NCBI GenBank assembly: GCA_021731045.1
Contig: JAKFYE010000035.1
Span: forward strand, 1-64,000
Origin: Bdellovibrionales bacterium
Lineage (GTDB): Bacteria; Bdellovibrionota; Bdellovibrionia; Bdellovibrionales; JAKFYE01
Direction: 5' to 3'
DNA length: 64,000 nucleotides
Shown here: positions 33,288 through 41,682 of the stretch, piece by piece
How positions within the stretch are numbered: position 1 is the stretch's first letter
How the letters are laid out: every line of letters begins with the position of its first letter
Position numbers and translations under genes: made by a program
Notes under the pieces: generated by a model
Seen by the model: the letters and a program-made list of their open reading frames with translations, nothing else
What the model was told of the DNA's origin: nothing
Databases searched by the model: none

Positions 33288-33575
33288 CTAAACGTGTTCG
33301 TATTTCTATATTTGATGAGATCATATATCAAAGACGTTGCACTAATTTCGCCTTGCCAGAATGTCTCTAGCGTTCGTGTTTCATACGTATCACTCGCGAT
33401 ATGCACGTGACACAGCTGATATTAAAATAGCAGCTGTGCGTGGTAGCGACAAAAGTCCGTACGCGATTCAGGCTAACGCACACATGTGGTATGTGCGTTG
33501 CTCTTCTTACCTGTGACGCCTCGGTTACTGAAAAAGTAAAAATAAAAAAGGCGAAAACAACAAAAGGGAGGAAGA
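33288..33575 (+). other. Intergenic region with two hairpins ahead of the DUF4360 genes
   Basis: No gene is visible in this region. It contains two perfect 8-bp inverted repeats: CACAGCTG/CAGCTGTG (33411-33418, 33431-33438) and AACGCACA/TGTGCGTT (33475-33482, 33492-33499). The gene downstream has a GGGAGG ribosome-binding site (about 33566). It may be a long structured 5' leader or an unrecognised small RNA; neither is proven. Confidence 0.35.
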
Positions 33576-34181
33576 ATGAATTTTAGAATAATGACAAAGC
33601 TCGCGGTTGCCGCAGTGTTGGTCACATCTGCATTATCGAAAGCCGATGATATAGCGTTAGGTATACCAGGTTACGGAGGTAATGGATGTCCTTCGGGCTC
33701 GGTTGATACAGTTTTAGCACCGGATGCCAAAACGCTTTCGATTTTATTTGATCAGTTTGTTACAGAAGCTGGACGCAGTTCAGGAAAGTCCATTGATCGT
33801 AAGTCTTGTAACTTAGCTATTCCGGTTCACGTGCCTCAAGGTTACAGCATTTCTTTAATTGGAATCGATTATCGCGGATATGTTTCAGCTCCTCGAGGAA
33901 CCACAGCGCAATTAAATGTCGAATATTTTTTTGGTGGTTCTTCAGGTCCTAAATACAATAATACATTTCTGACCCCGCATGACTCTGACTACACACTAAC
34001 AAATAATCTCGTCGCTTCGGCCCTAGTCTGGTCGCCTTGCGGTGCAGATGTAAACTTACGTGTGAACGCCAGCATGCTGACAAGAACGAACGCAAAACGT
34101 GATGACGTTTTTGCGACCGTAGACTCAGCAGACGTGACAGCGGGAATTGTTTATCATCTTCAGTGGAGAACTTGTCGTTAA
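33576..34181 (+). CDS. DUF4360-like secreted protein
   Basis: A 201-residue exported protein (signal peptide ending near LSKA, residue 22). The mature part has the DUF4360 pattern: GNGCPSGSVDTVLAPDAKTLSILFDQF, an IDRKSCNLAIPVHVPQGYSISL segment, then a beta-rich domain with a late WSPCGADVNLRV motif. Four cysteines at matching places probably form two disulfides. DUF4360 proteins are best known from fungi and actinobacteria and their function is unknown. A second, similar protein is encoded 80 bases downstream, so this is a tandem duplication. Confidence 0.82.
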   Translation: MNFRIMTKLAVAAVLVTSALSKADDIALGIPGYGGNGCPSGSVDTVLAPDAKTLSILFDQFVTEAGRSSGKSIDRKSCNLAIPVHVPQGYSISLIGIDYRGYVSAPRGTTAQLNVEYFFGGSSGPKYNNTFLTPHDSDYTLTNNLVASALVWSPCGADVNLRVNASMLTRTNAKRDDVFATVDSADVTAGIVYHLQWRTCR

Positions 34182-34200
34182 GTTTTTTGCTGTTACCGAT

Positions 34201-34228
34201 CGCGGTCTTCTCCCCCGGGAAGACCGCG
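34201..34228 (+). terminator. Hairpin between the two DUF4360 genes
   Basis: CGCGGTCTTC (34201-34210) pairs perfectly with GAAGACCGCG (34219-34228) around TCCCCCGG. No T tract follows, so it may be an mRNA-processing or stability element rather than a full terminator. Confidence 0.5.
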
Positions 34229-34261
34229 ACGTCCTAAAACTCCGGGGACAACGGGGGTCAT

Positions 34262-35065
34262 ATGAATAAAATATTTTTAGCGCTCGTATTTATCACTGGT
34301 TTTATCACTGGTTTTTCAAGTTTATCATTGGCTCAGCGTCGACAGGTGATTACCGTTAATGAAAACGGCCAACTTGTGCGTCAAAGAATTCCGCCTTCGG
34401 CCCCTCCACAAAACTCGTCTTCTGATTTTGATGGTGGCGCGCAGATGGAGTTACCAAATTATCAAGGGAACGGTTGTCCTCAGGGTACACTTTCGGCCAC
34501 TTTAAGTCCCGACAACAAAACACTTTCTGTTCTTTACGACAATTTTATTTCGCAAGCGGCCAGTAATGGAATAGATCGTAAGTTATGTCGGTTGAGAATT
34601 CCTATTAAAGTATCTTCCGGATTTCAGGTCGCAATTGTAAAATTAGATTGGAGGGGGTTTACCTCACTGCCACCCGCCGCACGGGCTTCGATTCGCACCA
34701 CCCATAATATTACCATAAAAAGTGGTGGCCTTGATAGGCAGGTCGATCGTATTCCATTTACTCGAGAAACTTCATTTGAAGGTCCGCTAGACGAAGAAAT
34801 TTACATTGGAGAGCATGTGGAGAGCGAACAAGTTTGGTCACCATGTGGTGCAAATTTGGCTATTAATATCGCGGCAACCATCACTCTTTCAAATGCAAAT
34901 TCACCAGACCTCGCAATGGTGAGTGTTGATAGTTTAGATGTGCAAAGCGATGAAAAAGGAATGAAATACTTTTTAAGTTGGAGACGTTGCGAAATGGCGC
35001 CTTCGGCTCCCACTCACCCCCCGGTGCCATCACGTCCTGTCCCGCCACGACCACGCCGTATCTAG
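34262..35065 (+). CDS. DUF4360-like secreted protein with Pro-rich tail
   Basis: A 267-residue paralogue of the preceding gene product. It shares NGCPQGTLSATLSPDNKTLSV, the IDRKLCRLRIPIKV segment and VWSPCGANLAINIAATI, with four cysteines in the same order. It differs by a linker of about 40 residues after the signal peptide (RRQVITVNENGQLVRQRIPP) and a C-terminal Pro/Arg-rich tail (PVPSRPVPPRPRRI). A role at the cell surface or outside it is inferred from the signal peptide. It ends three bases before the convergent PilZ gene. Confidence 0.82.
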   Translation: MNKIFLALVFITGFITGFSSLSLAQRRQVITVNENGQLVRQRIPPSAPPQNSSSDFDGGAQMELPNYQGNGCPQGTLSATLSPDNKTLSVLYDNFISQAASNGIDRKLCRLRIPIKVSSGFQVAIVKLDWRGFTSLPPAARASIRTTHNITIKSGGLDRQVDRIPFTRETSFEGPLDEEIYIGEHVESEQVWSPCGANLAINIAATITLSNANSPDLAMVSVDSLDVQSDEKGMKYFLSWRRCEMAPSAPTHPPVPSRPVPPRPRRI

Positions 35066-35068
35066 TTA

Positions 35069-35719
35069 TTATTTGGAGTCTGGAGCGATCGGATCTGCCA
35101 CGTCCTCAAATGGGGCGTGGTTTTTGTCGGCCCATATAGGAGGACCTGATCCGCGCATGTATCGTGAGCCTACCGTTGATAAGTAAGTTAGAAACTCAAA
35201 ACCTAAAAAAAGAGAAATAGCAATTAGGAGGATCGGACGTACAAAACGCCAAACCGTGACATCATAACGTCGTCTTACCGTCAAAGCTTCGGTTAAAATA
35301 GAAGCTCTTTCATTTGGTTTAACGTTTAATATTTGGGACGAAACACTTTCAATCAGGCGTCCTAACTGTTTTTGACGAAACTCTGGCATTTCAATAAAAG
35401 TCGCCGCGATTCTTAAAACTTGGGTGTAAACATCTGCTCGAGTTTCTATAAACTCAAACTCCATACGCACAACTTTCGCATACCACGCCATTCGGCCTGA
35501 TTTTGGAAGTTGAAACTCAATCGCGATGAGCTCTCCTAGTACCGGTGCATAATTAGCACTAATGCGAAATGAAATTCCACCCTGAGAAATGTCATAAATT
35601 TCGGCGTGTCGAATTTGACGTTCGCCTTTTAAATAACCCGTCGAAACACGACCGGTGCGCACGGCATTTTCTGGGAGTTTGAAACGTCCTGCTAGGCGAC
35701 GATTTTTATTAGCCGACAT
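35069..35719 (-). CDS. PilZ-domain membrane protein
   Basis: A 216-residue protein with an N-terminal PilZ domain: the arginine-rich start (NKNRRLAGRF) and YDISQGGISFRI, the D/NxSxxG motif used to bind cyclic di-GMP, near residue 43. A single membrane helix lies near residues 170-188 (FVRPILLIAISLFLGFEFL). The C-terminus is a short acidic tail. It is probably a c-di-GMP receptor fixed in the inner membrane; the target is not evident. Single gene, divergent from the glucoamylase. Confidence 0.82.
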   Translation of the reverse strand: MSANKNRRLAGRFKLPENAVRTGRVSTGYLKGERQIRHAEIYDISQGGISFRISANYAPVLGELIAIEFQLPKSGRMAWYAKVVRMEFEFIETRADVYTQVLRIAATFIEMPEFRQKQLGRLIESVSSQILNVKPNERASILTEALTVRRRYDVTVWRFVRPILLIAISLFLGFEFLTYLSTVGSRYMRGSGPPIWADKNHAPFEDVADPIAPDSK

Positions 35720-35759
35720 CTTGATACCTCAAATTCGTATCGGTATTTGCTGCTATAAA

Positions 35760-35776
35760 ATGAGATGACGTCTCAT
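35760..35776. promoter_or_regulatory. Inverted repeat in the PilZ/glucoamylase divergent region
   Basis: ATGAGA-TGACG-TCTCAT is a 17-bp inverted repeat 41 bases upstream of the PilZ gene start and 222 bases upstream of the glucoamylase start, followed by a related TGAGATAATGG. It may be an operator for either gene. Confidence 0.35.
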
Positions 35777-35997
35777 TTTGAGATAATGGGTCGGTTATAT
35801 GCCGAGTGGTGTCGCAAATCTTATTAACTCCTAGGAAAATTATCTAAAGAGATAGGGTATTTAATGAGCAAGGATAACAAAAACTTGCGCGGCGACCCAA
35901 TTTTTTTGAGATTTATCTAAGGGCATTCAATATTGCGCTGGACATAACTGGGGTTCCGAGTTTTTATCTCATTTTACGTGTTGAAGGGGACAGCGCG

Positions 35998-37284
35998 ATG
36001 GTTCGTTATTTAGTAAAACTAATAATGCTAAATTTGGTGATATTAACAACGATCGTGTCTTCAGACGCGCACGCACTCGATTTTCAAGAATGGTTAACAG
36101 CACAAAAAAAGGTTTCCGAAGAGCAGATTCTTGCAAATATTTCTCCCAAAGGAACATTGGCTGGCACCGTGATTGCGTCGCCATCTCGAACAAATCCCGA
36201 TTATTATTATCATTGGATTCGAGATGCCGCACTGACGATGCTGGCTATCCAAGAGTTAGGATTTGGCGCTCCGGAAGCATTGCTAAAAGACTTTCTCAAT
36301 ATCACTAAGATCCATCAGGATAATTCTGGAAATGGTAACCTAGGTGAACCCAAATACTTAGTAAATGGCGAGCCGTACACGGGCCCCTGGGGACGACCTC
36401 AAAATGACGGCCCAGCTTTACGTGCCATTGTTTTTGCCAATTGGGCAACCCAACTCCTTAATCAAAATCAATTAACCTTCGTTAAAGACAATATTTACGA
36501 TGGTCAGTGGGATTCAAAATCGCCTTTAAAACGTGATCTCCAGTATGTCGCGCACCATTGGCAAGACTTAAACTTTGATCTTTGGGAAGAGGTTAAAGGT
36601 GAGCATTACTTTACTTTGGCCGTCAGCCGTAAGGCCTTGATTCTAGGGGCTGAAATCGCAGGACGACTCAACGATAGAGGAGCTATGTCCTACTATTTAG
36701 GGCAAGCTGAATTGATAAAAAATAAAATTTTGACATTTGTACGAAATAAACGTCTTTATGCGACGCTAAATTCTGTAGAAGGTTTAACCTCCAAAAGTTC
36801 CAATCGCGATGTCGCTGTTTTGTTAGGCCTCATTCATGGGGATTTACAGGATGGGTTTCTGAGCTTTGATAACCCTATCGTGAATGAAACTTTGCGTGAT
36901 CTTCAATCATCTTTTAACTCACTTTACATCGTGAACTGGAGCGGCCCAGCTGGAATCGCTTTTGGACGTTATCCTGAGGATGTTTACTACAATGGAAATC
37001 CTTGGTTTTTAACTACTTTGGCGCAGGCCGAAGTTTTGTATAAAATGGCAAAGGCCGCCGCGCTTTCCGCTAAGCCTCTTAAAAAAGTACAGTCGCTTTT
37101 TGATCAAGGCGATCTTGTGATGAAGCGCGTACAGTTTCATGTTCCGAGCGATCTTCATCTCACCGAGCAATTTGATAAGACTTCGGGCTTTTGTCTAGGC
37201 GCGACGGATTTGACCTGGAGTTACGCGAGTTTTCTTACAGCTCTTCACGCGCGCGAAGCAGCATTAGCGGCCTTGAATAAGTAG
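35998..37284 (+). CDS. Glycoside hydrolase family 15 glucoamylase, exported
   Basis: A 428-residue exported GH15 enzyme (signal peptide, cleavage near AHA, residue 26). Catalytic-domain landmarks of the alpha/alpha barrel are present: YYYHWIRDAALTM, GRPQNDGPALRA, the acid Glu in FDLWEEVKGEHYFT (Glu197), NRDVAVLLGLIHG, YNGNPWFLTTLAQAE and the base Glu in LTEQFDKTSGFCLGATDLTWSYA. It would release glucose from alpha-1,4-linked glucans such as glycogen or starch. No starch-binding domain is present. An exported glucoamylase fits a bacterium digesting prey or environmental glucan; this role is inferred. Confidence 0.92.
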   Translation: MVRYLVKLIMLNLVILTTIVSSDAHALDFQEWLTAQKKVSEEQILANISPKGTLAGTVIASPSRTNPDYYYHWIRDAALTMLAIQELGFGAPEALLKDFLNITKIHQDNSGNGNLGEPKYLVNGEPYTGPWGRPQNDGPALRAIVFANWATQLLNQNQLTFVKDNIYDGQWDSKSPLKRDLQYVAHHWQDLNFDLWEEVKGEHYFTLAVSRKALILGAEIAGRLNDRGAMSYYLGQAELIKNKILTFVRNKRLYATLNSVEGLTSKSSNRDVAVLLGLIHGDLQDGFLSFDNPIVNETLRDLQSSFNSLYIVNWSGPAGIAFGRYPEDVYYNGNPWFLTTLAQAEVLYKMAKAAALSAKPLKKVQSLFDQGDLVMKRVQFHVPSDLHLTEQFDKTSGFCLGATDLTWSYASFLTALHAREAALAALNK

Positions 37285-37350
37285 ATAAATAAAAGAGTAC
37301 AAAGTTATAGCGACACTAGGATAAGATGGAATCTTATCAGAGGAGTCGTC

Positions 37351-37761
37351 ATGGACATGAAAACCCTACCTGAAGTCGCGAAGAGCTTCACTCAACATTG
37401 CACGAAATGTGATGCCGAAAAGTATCACCGAGTTCTCAGTCATGTGGATGAGTTTAAAGCTAAAGTTCAGTGTGAAATTTGCGGCAAAAAAAGCACGTTT
37501 AGCATTAAGCCTAAAAAAGTTTCTAAAGGCCCACGCGTACCTAAAAAAACGAAAGCTCAAATTGCCGGTGGTGAGTGGCGAGCGCAAATGGATAAGCGTG
37601 CAACAGATAAGTCTCGTGCGTATTCCATAAAAGAAAAATTCAATTCCAATGAAAAGTTTGATCACCCAAAATTCGGCGTCGGTTTTGTACTTGCTGTAAG
37701 TGGCAATCGCATAACCGTACTTTTTGAAGAGGGCGAGAAGACGCTAATTCACGCGAGTTAA
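37351..37761 (+). CDS. Zinc-ribbon protein, function unknown
   Basis: A 136-residue protein with an N-terminal zinc ribbon (CTKCDAEKYHRV ... CEICGKKSTF, about 17-48), a basic linker (KPKKVSKGPRVPKKTKAQ) and a C-terminal beta-rich segment (FDHPKFGVGFVLAVSGNRITVLFEEGEKTLIHA) that resembles the CarD/KOW-like fold seen in some bacterial proteins. It may bind nucleic acid or RNA polymerase, but this is inference. Translation is coupled to bolA, one base downstream. Confidence 0.7.
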   Translation: MDMKTLPEVAKSFTQHCTKCDAEKYHRVLSHVDEFKAKVQCEICGKKSTFSIKPKKVSKGPRVPKKTKAQIAGGEWRAQMDKRATDKSRAYSIKEKFNSNEKFDHPKFGVGFVLAVSGNRITVLFEEGEKTLIHAS

Positions 37762-37762
37762 A

Positions 37763-38074
37763 ATGTCGGGGCCTTTTCAATCAGAAATTACCAAACTTAT
37801 TCAACAGGCCTTCGATCCTGAAGTTCTTGATGTCGTCAATGAAAGTCAAAATCACAACGTTCCTAAGGGCTCCGAGAGCCACTTTAAACTTGTTTGCGTC
37901 TCCTCTAAATTTAAAGATAAAAATTTGGTTCAAAGGCAGCGAGACGTTTATGCGGTTTTATCGGATATTATGAAAAATAAAATTCATGCCTTAGCTCTTC
38001 ATACTTTCACTCCTGATGAGTGGAAAACCGCCTCACAAAAAGTCTTATTATCCCCACGTTGTATCCATAAGTAA
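37763..38074 (+). CDS. bolA: BolA family protein
   Basis: A 103-residue BolA-type protein with the fold's key segments: VVNESQNHNVPKGSESHFKLV and RQRDVYAVLSDIMKNKIHALALHTFTPDEW, closely following E. coli BolA. BolA proteins pair with monothiol glutaredoxins to carry iron-sulfur clusters and affect cell morphology. A glutaredoxin gene is not visible nearby. It is the second gene of a pair with the zinc-ribbon gene, and it is convergent with hemH. Confidence 0.95.
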   Translation: MSGPFQSEITKLIQQAFDPEVLDVVNESQNHNVPKGSESHFKLVCVSSKFKDKNLVQRQRDVYAVLSDIMKNKIHALALHTFTPDEWKTASQKVLLSPRCIHK

Positions 38075-38110
38075 CTGGTTCTGTTTTCAGATGGTAATCA
38101 TTTAGAATAT

Positions 38111-39172
38111 CTAGAGAGTTGAAATCTCGCGGGCAATTTGCACGATCGCCTTAATCCATTCAGGATGCGTATTTAAACATGAGATCGCAGTGAATTTTTG
38201 ATTTTTTGCCGAAATAAATAATTCACGGCCTCGAATGCCGATCTCTTCGAGTGATTCTAAGCAATCGGTCACAAACGTGGGAGTTAAAACGGCGAGGTGG
38301 CGTATTTTTTTTTGCGCCAATTCGGGAATCACGAAATCTGTGAATGGTTTAATCCAAGGCGTGCGTCCCAAACGAGATTGAAACGAAACGCTATATTGGT
38401 GGGACTGCAAACCTAATTTTTGCGCAATCAACCGAGTGGTCGCGTAACAATGAGCGCGATAACAAAATTTATTTCGAGCGGGGTCGTACGTGTCGCAACA
38501 ACCAGGTTTAAAACAGCTGTCGGGTGAAGATTCTATTTTTTTTATATGGCGTTCAGGTAACCCGTGATAGCTAAATAAAAAATGATCCACAGATTCGATG
38601 TCTTTGGTTTCGCGAATTACTTTTTTCCATGAGTTAATAAGAGCCGGGTGGGAGTGAAATGGATAATCTGAACCATCTTTAAGTTCGACCTGATAATTTA
38701 AATCTTTAAGCTGTCGGTGCAATTCGACCTGTGCGGTCTTCGTACTAGAAAGGGCATACTGCGGGTAAAGTGGTAGATAAATAATTTGGGTAATGCCTCG
38801 TGCTTTAAATTTTTGTAGTGACTCTCGCAAACTGGGCTCTCCGTATCGCATGCCAATATCGACGGTCCAACCCAGTCCTTGCTGGTCGACTTCATCTTGC
38901 ACTTTTTTAACTTGTTCGAGAGAAATTGCTAATAAAGGGGAGCCATCTTTTGTCCAAATCTTTTTGTAGGCCTTCGCCGCTTTAGAAGGACGAAACGGGA
39001 GAATCAAGCCGTAGACGAGCAATGCGCGGAGTACTTTTGGAATATCTATAACGTAAGGATCCATTAAAAATTCATTTAAATACGCGCGAATATCGGAGAC
39101 GGACGTCGATTTGGGCGTGCCCAAATTACAAAGGAGAAGTGCCGTTTTTTTAGTATTTGAATCCGACGTCAT
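38111..39172 (-). CDS. hemH: Ferrochelatase with internal Cys-rich segment
   Basis: A 353-residue HemH that inserts Fe2+ into protoporphyrin IX. Family motifs: LLCNLGTPKSTSVSDIRAYL, the DGSPLLAIS region, YPQYALSSTKT, the catalytic HGLP in LFSYHGLPERHIK, SFQSRLGRTPWIKP and TPTFVTDCLESLEEI with the conserved Glu. Between the HGLP motif and the SFQSR segment lies a run with the pattern Cx4CCx10Cx4C (five Cys in 23 residues). An internal four-Cys segment of this size is known to bind a [2Fe-2S] cluster in a class described from Myxococcus. Upstream, 4 bases away, is a small gene probably in the same operon. Confidence 0.95.
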   Translation of the reverse strand: MTSDSNTKKTALLLCNLGTPKSTSVSDIRAYLNEFLMDPYVIDIPKVLRALLVYGLILPFRPSKAAKAYKKIWTKDGSPLLAISLEQVKKVQDEVDQQGLGWTVDIGMRYGEPSLRESLQKFKARGITQIIYLPLYPQYALSSTKTAQVELHRQLKDLNYQVELKDGSDYPFHSHPALINSWKKVIRETKDIESVDHFLFSYHGLPERHIKKIESSPDSCFKPGCCDTYDPARNKFCYRAHCYATTRLIAQKLGLQSHQYSVSFQSRLGRTPWIKPFTDFVIPELAQKKIRHLAVLTPTFVTDCLESLEEIGIRGRELFISAKNQKFTAISCLNTHPEWIKAIVQIAREISTL

Positions 39173-39176
39173 AAAC

Positions 39177-39392
39177 CTACTTAGACAATTCGTCGATCTG
39201 ATCTCGAAGACGTTTGAGAAGAGACTGCGCGAGTTGTGGCGCGTGCGTCAAATGTTTTTCAGATGGATTTGTATGTCCTTTTGCGATTTCTTCTGAAGTG
39301 GTTTCCCATTCACGAATTGCATTTTCTAGCTGCGATAAAGTCGAAATAAGCTCTTTAGATTTAGGATTTCCGGGTGAATGGCTTGCTGTCAT
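39177..39392 (-). CDS. Small helical protein upstream of hemH, function unknown
   Basis: A protein of about 71 residues starting MTASHSPGNPKSKELIST at ATG 39392, or about 85 residues if translation starts at a TTG at 39434. Neither has a convincing ribosome-binding site. The sequence is all-helical and highly charged, with no membrane segment or motif. It ends 4 bases before hemH on the same strand and probably shares its transcript. Confidence 0.55.
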   Translation of the reverse strand: MTASHSPGNPKSKELISTLSQLENAIREWETTSEEIAKGHTNPSEKHLTHAPQLAQSLLKRLRDQIDELSK

Positions 39393-39457
39393 TTGATCTA
39401 TAAGCGTGGCAACACTCACCTTAAGTTGCAACAAAAAAGTTCACGCGAAGCCCTTAC

Positions 39458-39487
39458 TTGCCAATTGGAATTTTTCAGCTGTATATT
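39458..39487 (+). promoter_or_regulatory. Probable promoter of ettA
   Basis: TTGCCA (39458-39463), an 18-base spacer and TATATT (39482-39487) match a sigma-70-type promoter. The ettA ribosome-binding site AAGGAG begins at 39498, giving a very short leader. Confidence 0.5.
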
Positions 39488-39510
39488 CGTCGCTTACAAG
39501 GAGTTTTTCA

Positions 39511-41187
39511 GTGTCTCGTCAAATTATCTACACCATGAAAGGTGTCGGAAAAGTTGTCCCGCCCAACAAACAAATTCTGAAAGATATTTATTTATCATAT
39601 TTTTACGGAGCCAAAATCGGAGTTTTAGGTCTTAATGGATCTGGCAAATCCACTTTGCTTAAGATTATGGCAGGAGTTGATCAGGATTTTTTAGGTGAAG
39701 CCTTTCCCGCTCGAGAGTTCAAGGTGGGCTATCTTCCGCAAGAGCCGGAGTTAGATCCTAAGAAAACAGTCAAACAATGTGTCGAAGAGGCAGTGGGTGA
39801 TGTTAAAACTCTTCTAGATCAGTATAACGATGTAAATAATAAATTTGCTGAAGAGATGACTCCCGAGCAAATGGAAAAATTAATTGAAAAACAGGGACGA
39901 CTACAAGAGCAAATAGATGCCGTAAATGGCTGGGAGCTTGATCACAAATTAGAAATCGCAATGGATGCGCTTCGCTGTCCTCCGAGTGATACTTTAGTGA
40001 CTAAAATTTCGGGTGGAGAAAAACGTCGGGTTGCACTTTGCCGGCTATTACTATCAAATCCTGATATTCTGCTGATTGATGAGCCGACAAACCATTTGGA
40101 TGCTGAGTCAGTTGCGTGGCTTGAGCGTTATTTGGCTGAATTCCCAGGAACAGTTATTGCGGTCACGCATGATCGCTATTTTTTAGATAACGTAGCTGGT
40201 TGGATTCTCGAACTCGACCGCGGCGAGGGTATACCGTGGGAAGGTAATTATAGCTCATGGCTTGAACAAAAAAGTGCGAGACAAGAGCGTGAAATACAAA
40301 CTGAAGACAAACGTCAAAAGCATATGCAGCGTGAATTAGAATGGGTGCGCCAAGGTGCGAAAGCTCGTCAAGCAAAGTCCAAGGCGCGTCTTGCAAGCTA
40401 CGAGAGCATGTTAAAAGAGCCATCTCCAGAGAGGTTGCAAGAACTGCAAATCTATATTCCTCCAGGACCTCGTTTGGGTGACATCGTAGTCGAAGCTAAG
40501 GACGTCAAAAAAGGCTACGAAGATAAACTTTTATTTGAAAATCTAAACTTTACGATTCCTCGAGGCGGAGTGGTCGGAGTGATTGGACCTAATGGCGCGG
40601 GTAAGACGACTCTCTTCAAAATGATCACGGGTAAAGAAAAGCCTGATTCAGGTTCGTTTAAAGTGGGTGAAACCGTAAAAATGTCCTATGTCGATCAATC
40701 TCGAGATAATTTAAATGCGAACAAAAGCGTTTGGGAAGAAATTTCGGGCGGTCAAGAAGTCATGAAGATCGGATCTAAAGAGATGAACTCTCGAGCGTAT
40801 GTCTCCCGATTTAATTTTAACGGAGCAGACCAACAGAAAAAAGTCGGCACTCTTTCGGGTGGAGAGCGCAATCGTGTGCAATTGGCAAAGATTCTACAAG
40901 AAGGTTCAAACTTATTATTACTGGATGAGCCAACGAACGATTTAGATGTCAACACCATGCGCGCACTTGAAGAGGCAATCAATGAATACGGTGGTTCCGT
41001 CGTCGTCATTAGTCACGATCGTTGGTTCTTAGATCGTATATGCACACACATTTTAGCCTTTGAAGGCGATAGCAAAGTGAACTTCTTTGTGGGCAATTAC
41101 AGCGAATACGAAGAAGATTTAAAAAAACGTTTAGGTGTAGATACATTAATTCCTAAGTCGATTAAGTATAAAAAAATAGATCGGTAA
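39511..41187 (+). CDS. ettA: Energy-dependent translational throttle protein EttA
   Basis: A 558-residue ABC-F protein starting at GTG 39511 (AAGGAG seven bases upstream); an open frame extends 35 codons further but the N-terminus SRQIIYTMKGVGKVVPPNKQ aligns with E. coli EttA from here. Two ABC domains: GLNGSGKSTLLKIMAG, SGGEKRRVALCRLL, DEPTNHLDAESVAWLERYL, then the ELDRGEGIPWEGNYSSWLEQK segment characteristic of EttA, and the second domain GPNGAGKTTLFKMITG, LSGGERNRVQLAKIL, DEPTNDLDVNT. It binds the ribosomal E site and gates the first elongation step according to ATP/ADP. Very close match over the whole length. Confidence 0.96.
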   Translation: MSRQIIYTMKGVGKVVPPNKQILKDIYLSYFYGAKIGVLGLNGSGKSTLLKIMAGVDQDFLGEAFPAREFKVGYLPQEPELDPKKTVKQCVEEAVGDVKTLLDQYNDVNNKFAEEMTPEQMEKLIEKQGRLQEQIDAVNGWELDHKLEIAMDALRCPPSDTLVTKISGGEKRRVALCRLLLSNPDILLIDEPTNHLDAESVAWLERYLAEFPGTVIAVTHDRYFLDNVAGWILELDRGEGIPWEGNYSSWLEQKSARQEREIQTEDKRQKHMQRELEWVRQGAKARQAKSKARLASYESMLKEPSPERLQELQIYIPPGPRLGDIVVEAKDVKKGYEDKLLFENLNFTIPRGGVVGVIGPNGAGKTTLFKMITGKEKPDSGSFKVGETVKMSYVDQSRDNLNANKSVWEEISGGQEVMKIGSKEMNSRAYVSRFNFNGADQQKKVGTLSGGERNRVQLAKILQEGSNLLLLDEPTNDLDVNTMRALEEAINEYGGSVVVISHDRWFLDRICTHILAFEGDSKVNFFVGNYSEYEEDLKKRLGVDTLIPKSIKYKKIDR

Positions 41188-41205
41188 TCGAGACTCTAAC
41201 TAAAA

Positions 41206-41682
41206 CTAGGCCGCACGTGATTTCGACAGTGCGGTCAGACAAGCATAATGAGTTTGCAGCTCGCGAAAAAGCTTGGCCTGGAACTTTTGTTCAAGTTCTG
41301 AGCTAAGGGCATGGGCGTCTGGATGGAGCGATTTAGCAAGTCGTCGATAAGCACCTTTGAGTTCTCGTGCCGTGGATTTATCCGTTACTCTGACTTCACC
41401 ATGTTGATGAAAGAACTCGAACGCCAATGTTAACTCGGCAGAAAATCCTGTTGGCTTCCACCGAATAGATTCCTGCTGCGTACTGACTTTGTAAAGTGAC
41501 GGTCGGGCTATCGAGATTTTGCTGAGACCTAGATCGGTTAATTTTTCCCATAGACTTTCAGATGAGTAAAATGCGGTCGGCGAGACTTTAGGGCGCGGAG
41601 TTTCATCGGCTTGAGACGATTTGTCTAGTTTTTCTTTAAGTATTGAACTGAAAGAATCGATGTCATCGTTGGTTAGTCCCAT
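41206..41682 (-). CDS. J-domain protein
   Basis: A 158-residue protein with a C-terminal J domain of the DnaJ type (TARELKGAYRRLAKSLHPDAH, with the HPD triad that stimulates Hsp70). The first 95 residues are of unknown family. It ends after the J domain (FRELQTHYACLTAL), without Gly/Phe or zinc-finger regions, so it is a J-only protein probably recruiting DnaK to a specific client. Convergent with ettA. Confidence 0.8.
   Translation of the reverse strand: MGLTNDDIDSFSSILKEKLDKSSQADETPRPKVSPTAFYSSESLWEKLTDLGLSKISIARPSLYKVSTQQESIRWKPTGFSAELTLAFEFFHQHGEVRVTDKSTARELKGAYRRLAKSLHPDAHALSSELEQKFQAKLFRELQTHYACLTALSKSRAA

Noticed and set aside
31870-33343. Repeated 11-mer GACGTTGCACT at 31870 and 33333 as a shared promoter or operator.
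   Set aside because: Neither copy has a matching -10 at 16-18 bases and a repeated 11-mer is expected by chance at this density over about 2 kb.
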